Below are positions 18,388 through 26,101 of a DNA stretch of 64,000 nt, piece by piece. How positions within the stretch are numbered: the stretch's first letter is position 1; each line of letters begins with the position of its first letter. The DNA comes from Brevibacillus fortis. GTDB lineage: Bacteria > Bacillota > Bacilli > Brevibacillales > Brevibacillaceae. The translations under genes were made by a program, and so were the position numbers. Location: positions 1-64,000 of the forward strand of contig NZ_PXZM01000012.1 in assembly GCF_003013395.1 (NCBI RefSeq), in the 5' to 3' direction. The notes beneath the pieces are model-generated. The model saw only the letters and a program-made list of their open reading frames with translations. It did not search any database and had not been told where the DNA came from.

Positions 18388-18431
18388 ACATATTGAATTT
18401 GACCTCATTCCGTTATATACTTTAACTTAGT

Positions 18432-18450
18432 GAAAATGATTATCATTACT
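18432..18450 (+). promoter_or_regulatory. Fur box upstream of the siderophore ATPase gene
   Basis: GAAAATGATTATCATTACT closely matches the 19-bp Fur consensus GATAATGATTATCATTATC. It lies about 50 nt before the GTG start of the ATPase gene, so that gene should be repressed by iron-loaded Fur. Confidence 0.85.
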
Positions 18451-18497
18451 ACATTTACTTATACAGGTACATACTTTTAAAAAGGAGTTGGCCCATT

Positions 18498-19361
18498 GTG
18501 GAGCGCTTATACACACAAAAGCTGGACATCGGATACGGTGAGCTTTCCATTGTCAAAGACTTGAATATCAGCATTCCTTCTGGAAAAATCACTGCCCTGG
18601 TCGGTGCAAATGGTTCTGGTAAATCGACGATCCTCAAAACCCTCGCGCGGATTATGAAACCAACAGGTGGACAAGTATTTTTGGATGGAAAATCGATCCA
18701 TCAGCAATCGACCAAGGAAGTCGCCAAGCAGTTGGCGATTTTGCCGCAAAACCCAACCGCACCCGATGGCTTGACTGTGTCTGAGCTCGTTACCTACGGC
18801 CGCTTCCCCCATCAAAAAGGCTTCGGCTCTTTGAGCAAGGAAGACAAGGAAATCGTAAACTGGGCCATCTCCATGACCGGCATGGCTGATTTCCACGATC
18901 GTCCTGTTGACCAGCTGTCCGGCGGTCAGCGCCAACGCGCCTGGATTGCGATGGCTCTGGCACAAGGAACCGACATCTTGTTCCTCGATGAGCCTACGAC
19001 CTTCTTGGATATGGCTCACCAGCTAGAAGTACTCAAGCTTCTGCAAAAGCTGAATGACGAAGAAAATCGTACGATCGTCATGGTCGTCCACGATTTGAAC
19101 CACGCGACCCGTTATGCGCAGCACATGGTTGCGATCTCTCGAGGTACCGTCGTCGCTGAGGGATCACCTGCTGAGGTTATGACGCCTGATATGCTGCGTA
19201 AGGTGTTCAACATCGAAGCAGACATCCTGACTGATCCTCGCTCAGGCGTACCGCTCTGCCTCCCTTATGAGCTGTCTCATGCTGCGGAGCAAAAGCAATC
19301 AAACGAAAACACTACCCAACCTGTTTACTCGGAAGAGCGCAAGCTGGTTGGAGCCAGATAA
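18498..19361 (+). CDS. yusV: Orphan siderophore ABC transporter ATPase, YusV-like
   Basis: The 287-residue FecE/FhuC-type ATPase has Walker [10 protein letters not shown] (residues 36-44), signature [10 protein letters not shown], Walker [14 protein letters not shown] and switch His [12 protein letters not shown]. No permease or binding-protein gene is adjacent. In B. subtilis the stand-alone ATPase YusV serves several siderophore importers, and the close similarity plus the Fur box suggest the same shared role here. The start is GTG with AAAGGAG upstream. The C-terminal tail (about 265-287) is not conserved. Confidence 0.9.
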   Translation: MERLYTQKLDIGYGELSIVKDLNISIPSGKITALVGANGSGKSTILKTLARIMKPTGGQVFLDGKSIHQQSTKEVAKQLAILPQNPTAPDGLTVSELVTYGRFPHQKGFGSLSKEDKEIVNWAISMTGMADFHDRPVDQLSGGQRQRAWIAMALAQGTDILFLDEPTTFLDMAHQLEVLKLLQKLNDEENRTIVMVVHDLNHATRYAQHMVAISRGTVVAEGSPAEVMTPDMLRKVFNIEADILTDPRSGVPLCLPYELSHAAEQKQSNENTTQPVYSEERKLVGAR

Positions 19362-19403
19362 TTGTTCGTTTCCGCTAGCAAAAGGTGGATCACAAAGTAT
19401 ACA

Positions 19404-19447
19404 AAAAAACCGGTTCTCACCTCATTTCAAGGTGTAACCGGTTTTTT
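19404..19447 (+). terminator. Intrinsic terminator after the YusV-like gene
   Basis: AAAAAACCGGTT pairs with AACCGGTTTTTT around an inner ACCT/AGGT stem; strong in both directions. Confidence 0.8.
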
Positions 19448-19521
19448 GCTATCTCTACTGTTTATCTCTCCTCGTTACACGAGCCTAGAAAAATCCTAGC
19501 AGTTAGTCACAACTCCGCAAT

Positions 19522-19540
19522 ACATATACCCCGTATATGT
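19522..19540 (+). promoter_or_regulatory. Palindromic operator-like site
   Basis: ACATATAC-CCC-GTATATGT is a perfect 8-bp inverted repeat with a 3-nt centre, about 50 nt before the PfpI-like gene. It has the geometry of a dimeric repressor site; the regulator is unknown. Confidence 0.45.
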
Positions 19541-19592
19541 ATGTTACTATTTGTTTGCAAGTACTATATCCCATTTCAAAGGAGAGATCATC

Positions 19593-20249
19593 ATGAAGGT
19601 TGCAATCATGCTTTTCGATGGCATCACCGCATTAGATGCAATTGGTCCGTACGATGTATTCGCTGCTACACTGAAATGTGAAGTAAAGTTTGTCGCTAAG
19701 AAAAAAGGATTAATCAAGCTTGACTCCAATATGGGTTATTTGCATGCCGATTACAGTTTTTCGGAAGTTACTTCCGCTGATATTCTTGTTGTTCCAGGCT
19801 GCAGTCCGCCCAATTATAAAACCCCAATGAATGACGAAGAAACTCTCCAGTGGATTCGCCAAATCCATGAAACGACGAAATGGACTACATCGGTTTGCAA
19901 TGGCTCTCTGATCTTGAGCGCCGCAGGCTTGTTGCAAGGAGCCGTAGCCACAACTCATTGGGGCTCCTTCGATCTGCTCCAATCGCTTGGAACTACTCCA
20001 ACAGAGGAAAGAGTCGTTCGTCAGGGCAAAATCGTGACAGCAGCCGGTGTCTCCTCTGGTATCGACATGGCACTCCAATTAGTTGCATGGGAATTGGGAG
20101 ACGATATGAGTAAAGGAGTCCAGCTTATTTTGGAATACGATCCCCAGCCTCCGTTTGACTCGGGTTCACCAAAGAAAGCACCTACTTTATTGGTAGAACA
20201 AATCAGAGGGATGTTACAGGAGTTTGCAAAACGAGAGCCCGAAGTATAA
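19593..20249 (+). CDS. DJ-1/PfpI family protein
   Basis: A 218-residue cytoplasmic protein of the DJ-1/PfpI (class I glutamine amidotransferase-like) superfamily. The nucleophile elbow is TTSVCNGSLILSAAG with Cys102, and the LDAIGPYDVF motif near residues 14-23 resembles isonitrile hydratase-like members. Members include isonitrile hydratases, glyoxalases and chaperones; the exact reaction is not decided. The ATG at 19593 with GGAGAG upstream is chosen over 19551. Convergent with the yclQ-like gene and shares a bidirectional terminator. Confidence 0.85.
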   Translation: MKVAIMLFDGITALDAIGPYDVFAATLKCEVKFVAKKKGLIKLDSNMGYLHADYSFSEVTSADILVVPGCSPPNYKTPMNDEETLQWIRQIHETTKWTTSVCNGSLILSAAGLLQGAVATTHWGSFDLLQSLGTTPTEERVVRQGKIVTAAGVSSGIDMALQLVAWELGDDMSKGVQLILEYDPQPPFDSGSPKKAPTLLVEQIRGMLQEFAKREPEV

Positions 20250-20254
20250 ATGAA

Positions 20255-20310
20255 AAAGGCGACAGCCTGGGGAATGTCTTACTCCCCTCGGCTGTCGCCA
20301 CTTTCTTTTC
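20255..20310. terminator. Bidirectional terminator between convergent genes
   Basis: GGCGACAGCC (20258-20267) pairs with GGCTGTCGCC (20290-20299) around an inner GGGGA/TCCCC stem, with T-rich sequence on both sides. Confidence 0.75.
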
Positions 20311-20317
20311 TAGCCTC

Positions 20318-21307
20318 TTACCACTTAACTTCTTTCAGAACTTCTTCTGCCATGCCAGCGGTGGAAACCAATCCGCCACCAGACAGGTACCAGTTAGCAG
20401 AATCGAGGTAAATGATGTTGCCAGTTTTGAATGCTTTCGTGTTCTTAATCAGGTCGTTTTCTACAGTTTCCTTTGTAGAAGTAGACACTTCTTTGTTCTT
20501 GGAAACCGCGTTGCCACGATCAATTACGAACAGATAGTCTGGATTTTTTTCTGCGATATATTCAAAGGAAACGCTTTGACCATGGTTTTCTACGGAAATG
20601 TTTGTATCTACAGGCGTAAATCCGAATTCACCGTGCAGGATACCAAAACGGGAGCCCGCGCCGTAAGCGTTCAGCTTGCCTTCGTTAACCATAACGATCA
20701 GCGCATTCTTGCCGCTTGCAGTTGCTTTTGCATTCAATTCCTTGATAGCTGCATCGATTTTGCCCAGCTCTTCTTCTACTTGTGCTTCTTTACCGAAGAT
20801 GGTACCCAATGTTTTCATGTTCTCTTTGAAGGATTCCATGTACTTCGCATTGTCTACACCCATGAAGATGGTTGGAGCAATTTTGTTCAGTTCTTCATAT
20901 GCGTCTGATTGACGACCAGAGATGAAGATAACATCTGGTTTCATTGCATTGATTTTTTCAAAGTCTGGCTCTTTCAAACCACCAACGTTTGTGTACTTCG
21001 CATCTTTGAACTTTTCCAGGTACGCAGGAATGTTGGAAGACTGTGCAACACCCGCTACTTCGATACCCAATTTGTCCAAGGAATCCAGAACACCGTAGTC
21101 AAATGCTACAACGGTTTTTGGATTCTTTTTCAGTTTTGCTTCACCCAATTTATGCTTGATCGTAACTTCTTCGGATGTTTGTGCAGCTTCAGGTGCTTTG
21201 TTTGCGTCCGCTGCAGGTGTTGCAGGAGCGGCATTATTGGAGCCGCATGCAGCTGTGAATACAGCCAACAGTACTGCCATAAACAGCATGAGTAATTTTT
21301 TGTTCAC
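20318..21307 (-). CDS. yclQ: Siderophore-binding lipoprotein, YclQ-like
   Basis: A 329-residue periplasmic-binding-type lipoprotein (signal ending FTAACG) of the FatB/YclQ family that binds iron(III) siderophores; YclQ of B. subtilis binds petrobactin. Characteristic segments are VVAFDYGVLDSLDKLGIEVAG and GGLKEPDFEKINAMKPDVIFIS. I place the start at GTG 21307, six nt after AGGTGAG; the GTG at 21316 lies within that ribosome site. Last gene of a minus-strand order permease-permease-ATPase-binding protein, identical to yclNOPQ. Confidence 0.9.
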   Translation of the reverse strand: MNKKLLMLFMAVLLAVFTAACGSNNAAPATPAADANKAPEAAQTSEEVTIKHKLGEAKLKKNPKTVVAFDYGVLDSLDKLGIEVAGVAQSSNIPAYLEKFKDAKYTNVGGLKEPDFEKINAMKPDVIFISGRQSDAYEELNKIAPTIFMGVDNAKYMESFKENMKTLGTIFGKEAQVEEELGKIDAAIKELNAKATASGKNALIVMVNEGKLNAYGAGSRFGILHGEFGFTPVDTNISVENHGQSVSFEYIAEKNPDYLFVIDRGNAVSKNKEVSTSTKETVENDLIKNTKAFKTGNIIYLDSANWYLSGGGLVSTAGMAEEVLKEVKW

Positions 21308-21411
21308 TTCTCTCACCTCTATATAGAATGTAAAAGTATATAAAATTATTGATAGCTTGCTGATGAAACCTCCGGCAGGCCATCAAAATTTTAACGATAG
21401 GAAGTTGGATC

Positions 21412-22170
21412 TTACGCGAAATAGACGCAAATTTTATTCTCGTCAATGTCTTCGATATGGATATCCATGTCATAGACATCTTTTAGGATCGGTCGTGTGA
21501 TGATCTCGTCTGTAGTGCCTTCCTTCACGACCTTGCCGTCCTTGAGAGCGACGATATAATCCGAATAGACGGAAGCGAAGTTGATATCGTGAATGACAAT
21601 GACAACCGTTTTGCCCATTTCGTCTACCAGACGTCGCAGTACTTTCATGATCTGGACGGAATGCTTCATATCCAAATTGTTGAGCGGCTCATCCAAGAGG
21701 ACGTATTCCGTATTTTGAGCGACAACCATCGCGATGTAAGCGCGTTGACGCTGACCGCCACTCAACTGGTCGAGGTACTTGTGTTGAATGTCCGTAAGCT
21801 CCAAATATTGGATCGCTTCGTCTACATACTTCCAATCCTCTTTTGTCAGATTGCCTTGTGAATAAGGGAAGCGTCCAAAGCTAACCAGCTCACGAATCGT
21901 CAACCGTACCGTAATGTGGTTCGATTGTTTGAGAATCGAGATTTTCTTTGCCAGCTCACTGCTCTTTGCCTGTCCAATCTCTTGGCCCTCAATGAAAACC
22001 TCGCCCTGATCCTTGGTCAATAGGCGACTAATCATCGACAAAAGGGTACTCTTTCCGGCCCCATTGGGTCCGATAAAAGACGTGATTTTCCCCTTGGCAA
22101 TCTTCACAGAGACATTTTCTACGACATTTTTGCTACCATACTGTTTTGTGACATTCCGGACTTCTATCAC
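21412..22170 (-). CDS. yclP: Siderophore ABC transporter ATPase, YclP-like
   Basis: A 252-residue FecE-type ATPase with Walker A GPNGAGKST (residues 34-42), signature [14 protein letters not shown], Walker B YVLLDEPLNNLDM and switch VIVIHDINFASVY. Its start overlaps the end of the second permease gene, so it is coupled to it. Powers the importer. Confidence 0.92.
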   Translation of the reverse strand: MIEVRNVTKQYGSKNVVENVSVKIAKGKITSFIGPNGAGKSTLLSMISRLLTKDQGEVFIEGQEIGQAKSSELAKKISILKQSNHITVRLTIRELVSFGRFPYSQGNLTKEDWKYVDEAIQYLELTDIQHKYLDQLSGGQRQRAYIAMVVAQNTEYVLLDEPLNNLDMKHSVQIMKVLRRLVDEMGKTVVIVIHDINFASVYSDYIVALKDGKVVKEGTTDEIITRPILKDVYDMDIHIEDIDENKICVYFA

Positions 22171-23108
22171 GCTTTATTCTCCTTTAACAGAAGATAGATG
22201 AAGTAAACCCCACCAATAAAGTTGACAATGACACTGAGCGTTGTGGAGAACGCAAGTACACGCTCCACAATCAACAAACCGCCAACCAGTGCAATCACAC
22301 TGATTAAAGCCGAGCCCACCAGCAAATATTTATGCTGATAGGTTTTCATAAACTGATGGGCGAGATTCGCTACCAGCAGTCCAAGAAAAGTAATCGGTCC
22401 AACGAGTGCTGTCGCGATCGATACGAGAATGGCAATGACGATGAGGAACCGCTTGATGACGAAATCGTACGGAATCCCCAAATTGATCGCCTGATCCCGA
22501 CCGAGTGATAACACATCCAAGTACTTGATGTATCGCCAGAAGTAAATCATGATTCCGATGACTAGAACAAAGCTCGTGATCAACAGGTCTGTTTTGACAT
22601 TGTTGAAGCTGGCGAACATTCGGTCTTGCACAACCAAAAACTCATTCGGATCAATCAATACTTGCATGAACGTGGACAAGCTACTGAACAATGTGCCCAA
22701 AATCAATCCGATAAGGAGCAGGAAGTAAATGTTTTGTCCTTCCCTCTTAAACAGGAATTTGTAGAGCAAGCCTGCGAAAAGCACCATCCCACCTGTCGAG
22801 ATCAGAAAGTTCACGTTGTTGTTCATCAAGGTGAAATGGGTGGAGCCAAAAACAAAGATCACAAACGTTTGGATGAACATATAGAGCGAATCGAGGCCGA
22901 TGATGCTGGGCGTCAAGATTCGGTTGTTCGTTATTGTCTGGAAGATCATCGTAGAGAAGGCGATGATGCAACCGGTTAAAATGATGGCAAGAATTTTCTT
23001 AGCCCGCCGAGGAAGGACGTAGTCCCAGTTGCCACCGGCGTCAATCATCATAAAAATGGCTATTAAAGCAATGGCCACAAGCGACAGAGCGCCTATCTTC
23101 GCTTTCAT
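22167..23108 (-). CDS. yclO: Siderophore ABC transporter permease, YclO-like
   Basis: A 313-residue FecCD-type permease with about eight to nine membrane segments; segments such as LAIILTGCIIAFSTMIFQTITNNRILTPSIIGLDSLY are typical of the family. It overlaps its neighbours by four nt on both sides. It forms the channel with the YclN-like protein. Confidence 0.92.
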   Translation of the reverse strand: MKAKIGALSLVAIALIAIFMMIDAGGNWDYVLPRRAKKILAIILTGCIIAFSTMIFQTITNNRILTPSIIGLDSLYMFIQTFVIFVFGSTHFTLMNNNVNFLISTGGMVLFAGLLYKFLFKREGQNIYFLLLIGLILGTLFSSLSTFMQVLIDPNEFLVVQDRMFASFNNVKTDLLITSFVLVIGIMIYFWRYIKYLDVLSLGRDQAINLGIPYDFVIKRFLIVIAILVSIATALVGPITFLGLLVANLAHQFMKTYQHKYLLVGSALISVIALVGGLLIVERVLAFSTTLSVIVNFIGGVYFIYLLLKENKA

Positions 23109-24058
23109 TGTTCATATGCCTTTCTTCTCATGAGTAAGTACACGAACATCCCGCTGCCTATTACCCCAACCATCAAGCCGATGGAAATCTCGTATGGGAA
23201 GATAATGAGGCGTCCCAGGATATCACAAGCAAGTACAAACACCGCGCCAAGCAAAGCGGTATGAGATAAGCTTTTTTTCAGGTTATCCCCCAGGTAGATT
23301 GTAACCAGGTTAGGAATGATCAGCCCCAAAAACGGGATCGTCCCTACCGTGAGAATAACTACCGAAGTCACACAAGCGACGATGACCAGTCCAATGTTGA
23401 CGACATGCTTGTAGTTCAACCCGAGGTTGATGGCAAACTCTTCTCCCATTCCGGCAATGGTGAACTTGTTCGCATACAAGTAAGCGATAATCACCAGCGG
23501 AATGCTTATGTACAAAAGCTCGTAGCTGCCTTTCATAATGGTGGAGAAATCACCATGCAACCAAGCCGACATGTTTTGCATCAGGTCATGCTTATAAGCG
23601 AAAAACGTCGTGATAGATCCGACGATGTTTCCAAACATCAGTCCCACTAACGGGATGAAAATAGAGTCTTTAAATTTGATTCTTTCGAGAATCTTCATAA
23701 AGACAAAGGTTCCAAGTAGAGCAAACGCGAAAGCAACGAGCAGCCTCACCCAAGAGCTCGCATCAGCGAACACCAAAAGTGAAACCAATATTCCGAATCG
23801 AACGGAGTCCTCTGTCCCTGCTGTCGTCGGAGAAACGAACTTGTTTCGGGTCAGCTGTTGCATGATCAATCCGGCGATACTCATGCTGATCCCTGCGATG
23901 ATAATGCTGATCAAACGCGGAATCCTGCTAATCCATAGCACTTGCACTTTGTCATCTGTGAGATTGAACAGTTCCAACGGAGATATATCTTTCACACCAA
24001 TAAAAAGTGAAACGAACGAGAGCAAAATAAGTGCTACAACCAAATATCTCTTTTTCAT
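23105..24058 (-). CDS. yclN: Siderophore ABC transporter permease, YclN-like
   Basis: From the ATG at 24058 this is a 317-residue FecCD-family permease with about nine membrane helices, including RLISIIIAGISMSIAGLIMQQLTRNKFVSPTTAGT. A longer frame to 24160 would begin inside the Fur boxes and lacks a ribosome site, so the shorter start is preferred although its own site (GTAGGGA) is weak. First gene of the operon. Confidence 0.9.
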   Translation of the reverse strand: MKKRYLVVALILLSFVSLFIGVKDISPLELFNLTDDKVQVLWISRIPRLISIIIAGISMSIAGLIMQQLTRNKFVSPTTAGTEDSVRFGILVSLLVFADASSWVRLLVAFAFALLGTFVFMKILERIKFKDSIFIPLVGLMFGNIVGSITTFFAYKHDLMQNMSAWLHGDFSTIMKGSYELLYISIPLVIIAYLYANKFTIAGMGEEFAINLGLNYKHVVNIGLVIVACVTSVVILTVGTIPFLGLIIPNLVTIYLGDNLKKSLSHTALLGAVFVLACDILGRLIIFPYEISIGLMVGVIGSGMFVYLLMRRKAYEQ

Positions 24059-24123
24059 CGCGTCCCTACTCTTCTTACATTTTCCTGGAGTAATGTTCCG
24101 TATTGACTCGAGTATTTCCGAAA

Positions 24124-24160
24124 GAGAATAATTTTCATTAATAAAGAGATTCATTCTCAA
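24124..24160 (-). promoter_or_regulatory. Tandem Fur boxes upstream of yclN
   Basis: GAGAATAATTTTCATTAAT (24124-24142) and GAGATTCATTCTC (within 24142-24160) are two adjacent matches to the Fur consensus, about 70-100 nt before the yclN start. They imply iron repression of the four-gene importer. Confidence 0.75.
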
Positions 24161-24261
24161 TTAGAACTACCTTAGCTATATTAGCACTTCTTTATCGGAA
24201 GGGAAAGCTTTTTTTCATTAGTCGGCTAATTTTTTCCTCAACCTGTCAAAATACCGACAAG

Positions 24262-24296
24262 AACAAGAAAACCGCCAGGGCAAAAACCCTGACGGT
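24262..24296 (-). terminator. Intrinsic terminator of the DUF4097 gene
   Basis: On the minus strand ACCGTCAGGG pairs with CCCTGGCGGT, followed by TTTTCTTGTTCTT. Confidence 0.75.
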
Positions 24297-24302
24297 CCTG
24301 AT

Positions 24303-25103
24303 TTATTTGGATGTGTACGAGCCTTTTATGTTTTGAACGGCTCGCTCTCCGCCCCCGTCATTCTCAATTAGCACATTTCCTTCGACAGTATCAATGACCA
24401 TGTCGCCACTTTGGTCCGATATCTTCACGTCACCCTTATGATTCCGAATAACCATATCGCCGGATTGATCGTGAATCTCTACATTTCCACCCGTATTTTC
24501 CATGAAGATATCACCTGAATCGTCCTCGATCAGCTTGAGGGCGGACGCGTCCTTGATCAGGATGTCACCGGACTGGTCACGAATCTCTACCTCTCCGTTC
24601 GTATTCGTCAATCGAATATCACCGGAGTCATCCTCAATCGTGATCTTTCCTGTCAAATTCGTCATGTCAATATCTCCTGATCCATCGGTAAGAGCTATCG
24701 GCAGCTGGGCAGGAACTGTTACCGTTAGCGTTATATCCACATAGTTAAAACCAATATCCGTGTTCATTTCGGATCGTAGTGTTGCGTTATTCCCATCCTT
24801 CTCGAGTGTAATGATGATGTCTTCGGGTTTGACATTTTTCGATTGGATATCAGCCTCTACATGAATCACGGTTGCTTTTTCATCACCTTTGACGATCAAA
24901 TCGCCTGAATCTGTAAAAATATTCAACGCCTCGATGGACTCCGCAGGTAATTCAAGCTGTCTCTTTTCTTCTTCCACCTTGATCACGTTATTGCTGATCG
25001 TGCATCCGGCCAAGCTGATTCCCACAGCGATTAACCCTACTCCTATCCATTGTTTCATCTGTTTCATCTGTTTCATCTGTTTCATCTGTTTCATCTGTTT
25101 CAT
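24303..25103 (-). CDS. DUF4097-type beta-repeat lipoprotein
   Basis: From the first ATG of the repeat the protein has 266 residues. It starts with six MKQ units, then a lipoprotein signal WIGVGLIAVGISLAGC. The mature part (about 40-266) is a right-handed beta-helix-like array with repeated SGDI/DQSGD motifs every 17-20 residues, as in DUF4097 proteins. It is expected to face outside the membrane; function unknown. The ribosome site GAGGGG lies before the first of six possible ATG starts, so the exact start is uncertain. Monocistronic. Confidence 0.85.
   Translation of the reverse strand: MKQMKQMKQMKQMKQMKQWIGVGLIAVGISLAGCTISNNVIKVEEEKRQLELPAESIEALNIFTDSGDLIVKGDEKATVIHVEADIQSKNVKPEDIIITLEKDGNNATLRSEMNTDIGFNYVDITLTVTVPAQLPIALTDGSGDIDMTNLTGKITIEDDSGDIRLTNTNGEVEIRDQSGDILIKDASALKLIEDDSGDIFMENTGGNVEIHDQSGDMVIRNHKGDVKISDQSGDMVIDTVEGNVLIENDGGGERAVQNIKGSYTSK
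25050..25103 (-). repeat. Six tandem 9-nt repeats providing six ATG codons
   Basis: ATGAAACAG is repeated six times without change at the start of the DUF4097 gene. Each unit supplies an in-frame ATG. Changes in copy number would keep the frame but alter the distance from the ribosome site to the signal peptide. Confidence 0.9.
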
Positions 25104-25303
25104 CTGTTTCCCCTCGATACTGGTTATTTTTACAAAATAAGTTCTATATGTATCGTAGCAAAAACAGTGTATAAGAGAAATCAGGCTACAGCGTTGTTCT
25201 TTGGTCAGTCTGCAGACGGATATTCCATTGTAGAGATCGCGTCTTTTCCCTACACTGCAAGTAAGAATATTTCCCCAATCGAACCGCCGCGGAGGATAAA
25301 ACA

Positions 25304-25453
25304 ATGGACTTGAATCGAATTCAACTTGTGACGGATGCTTCTCCGTGCTTTTCCCTTGTTCCGGAAGCCGGATGGCTTCAGTTAGGACGAGGCCGAATAG
25401 CTGCTATTCGCCGCGAAACCCTCCAGGAAAGGCTTTTTCTCGGTGATTGGTGA
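25304..25453 (+). CDS. Possible small protein, unknown function
   Basis: A 49-residue frame starting MDLNRIQLVTDASPCF with a strong GCGGAGGAT ribosome site and ATG seven nt later. A clear plus-strand terminator lies about 75 nt downstream (25527-25574), and no other plus-strand gene explains it. No family is recognised and composition is not distinctive; it could also be a leader peptide or remnant. Confidence 0.35.
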   Translation: MDLNRIQLVTDASPCFSLVPEAGWLQLGRGRIAAIRRETLQERLFLGDW

Positions 25454-25526
25454 GTAAGTTATCGTGATTCTCCTGACAAACCAGATTGCTTTTGCTAACC
25501 CACATGCATTACTCTTCTGGAAAACA

Positions 25527-25574
25527 AAACAAACGACTCCAGTTTCATTACGGGCTGGAATTCGTTTGTTTTTT
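25527..25574 (+). terminator. Intrinsic terminator
   Basis: AAACAAACGACTCCAG pairs with CTGGAATTCGTTTG (one extra base), followed by TTTTTT. It terminates plus-strand transcription that must start upstream, probably at the small frame 25304-25453. Confidence 0.7.
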
Positions 25575-25609
25575 CGTATGCTCGCCCATGATTTTTTATG
25601 ATCAAATGA

Positions 25610-25639
25610 TTGCGACATTTTTCTTTTCAATGTTATGGT
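25610..25639 (+). promoter_or_regulatory. Possible promoter of the CheY-like gene
   Basis: TTGCGA and TATGGT are separated by 18 nt, about 55 nt before the response regulator start. A moderate match to sigma-A. Confidence 0.4.
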
Positions 25640-25694
25640 AAAAGTAGACTACTCACTTACTAAGAATAACTAACCGGCTCAAACAGGAGGTTTT

Positions 25695-26051
25695 ATGGCT
25701 CGTATACTGATAGCAGACGACTCCCTTGTAGTACGAGATTACATGAAAATCATTTTGGAACGGGCGGGCCATCAAGTCATTGCAGAAGCAACGAATGGAT
25801 TGGACGCCTATCAAAAGTATACGGCCCACCTCCCCGACGTGGTGACGATGGATATTAATATGCCAGGAATGAATGGCATAGATACCGTCAAAAAAATCAT
25901 CGGCACCTTCCCCGACGCCAACATCATTATGGTTAGCACCAACGGACTAAGGCCGCTCGTTTTTGAAGCGATCAACGCTGGAGCGCGCCATTATATTTTA
26001 AAACCGATCGATGAAGAACGACTTTTGGCTTCCATTTCGAATTCTCTGTAG
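25695..26051 (+). CDS. Stand-alone CheY-like response regulator
   Basis: The 118-residue single receiver domain has the acidic pair (ADDS, residues 7-10), phosphoacceptor Asp in DVVTMDINMPGMNG, the Thr/Ser switch in IMVSTNG and Lys in LKPID. It has no output domain, so it acts by protein contact as CheY does. It is convergent with a giant kinase gene whose C-terminus is CheA-like, which is the obvious partner (inference). AGGAGG ribosome site. Confidence 0.92.
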   Translation: MARILIADDSLVVRDYMKIILERAGHQVIAEATNGLDAYQKYTAHLPDVVTMDINMPGMNGIDTVKKIIGTFPDANIIMVSTNGLRPLVFEAINAGARHYILKPIDEERLLASISNSL

Positions 26052-26061
26052 TCGATCCAAC

Positions 26062-26093
26062 AAAAAAACTGAGGCACTGTCGCCTCAGTTTTT
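26062..26093. terminator. Bidirectional terminator between response regulator and kinase genes
   Basis: AAAAACTGAGGC pairs with GCCTCAGTTTTT with a short loop; it serves both convergent genes. Confidence 0.85.
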
Positions 26094-26101
26094 CTATGAG
26101 T

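Noticed and set aside
24059..24160. N-terminal extension of the YclN-like permease
   Set aside because: It lies over the Fur boxes and is not hydrophobic or family-like.
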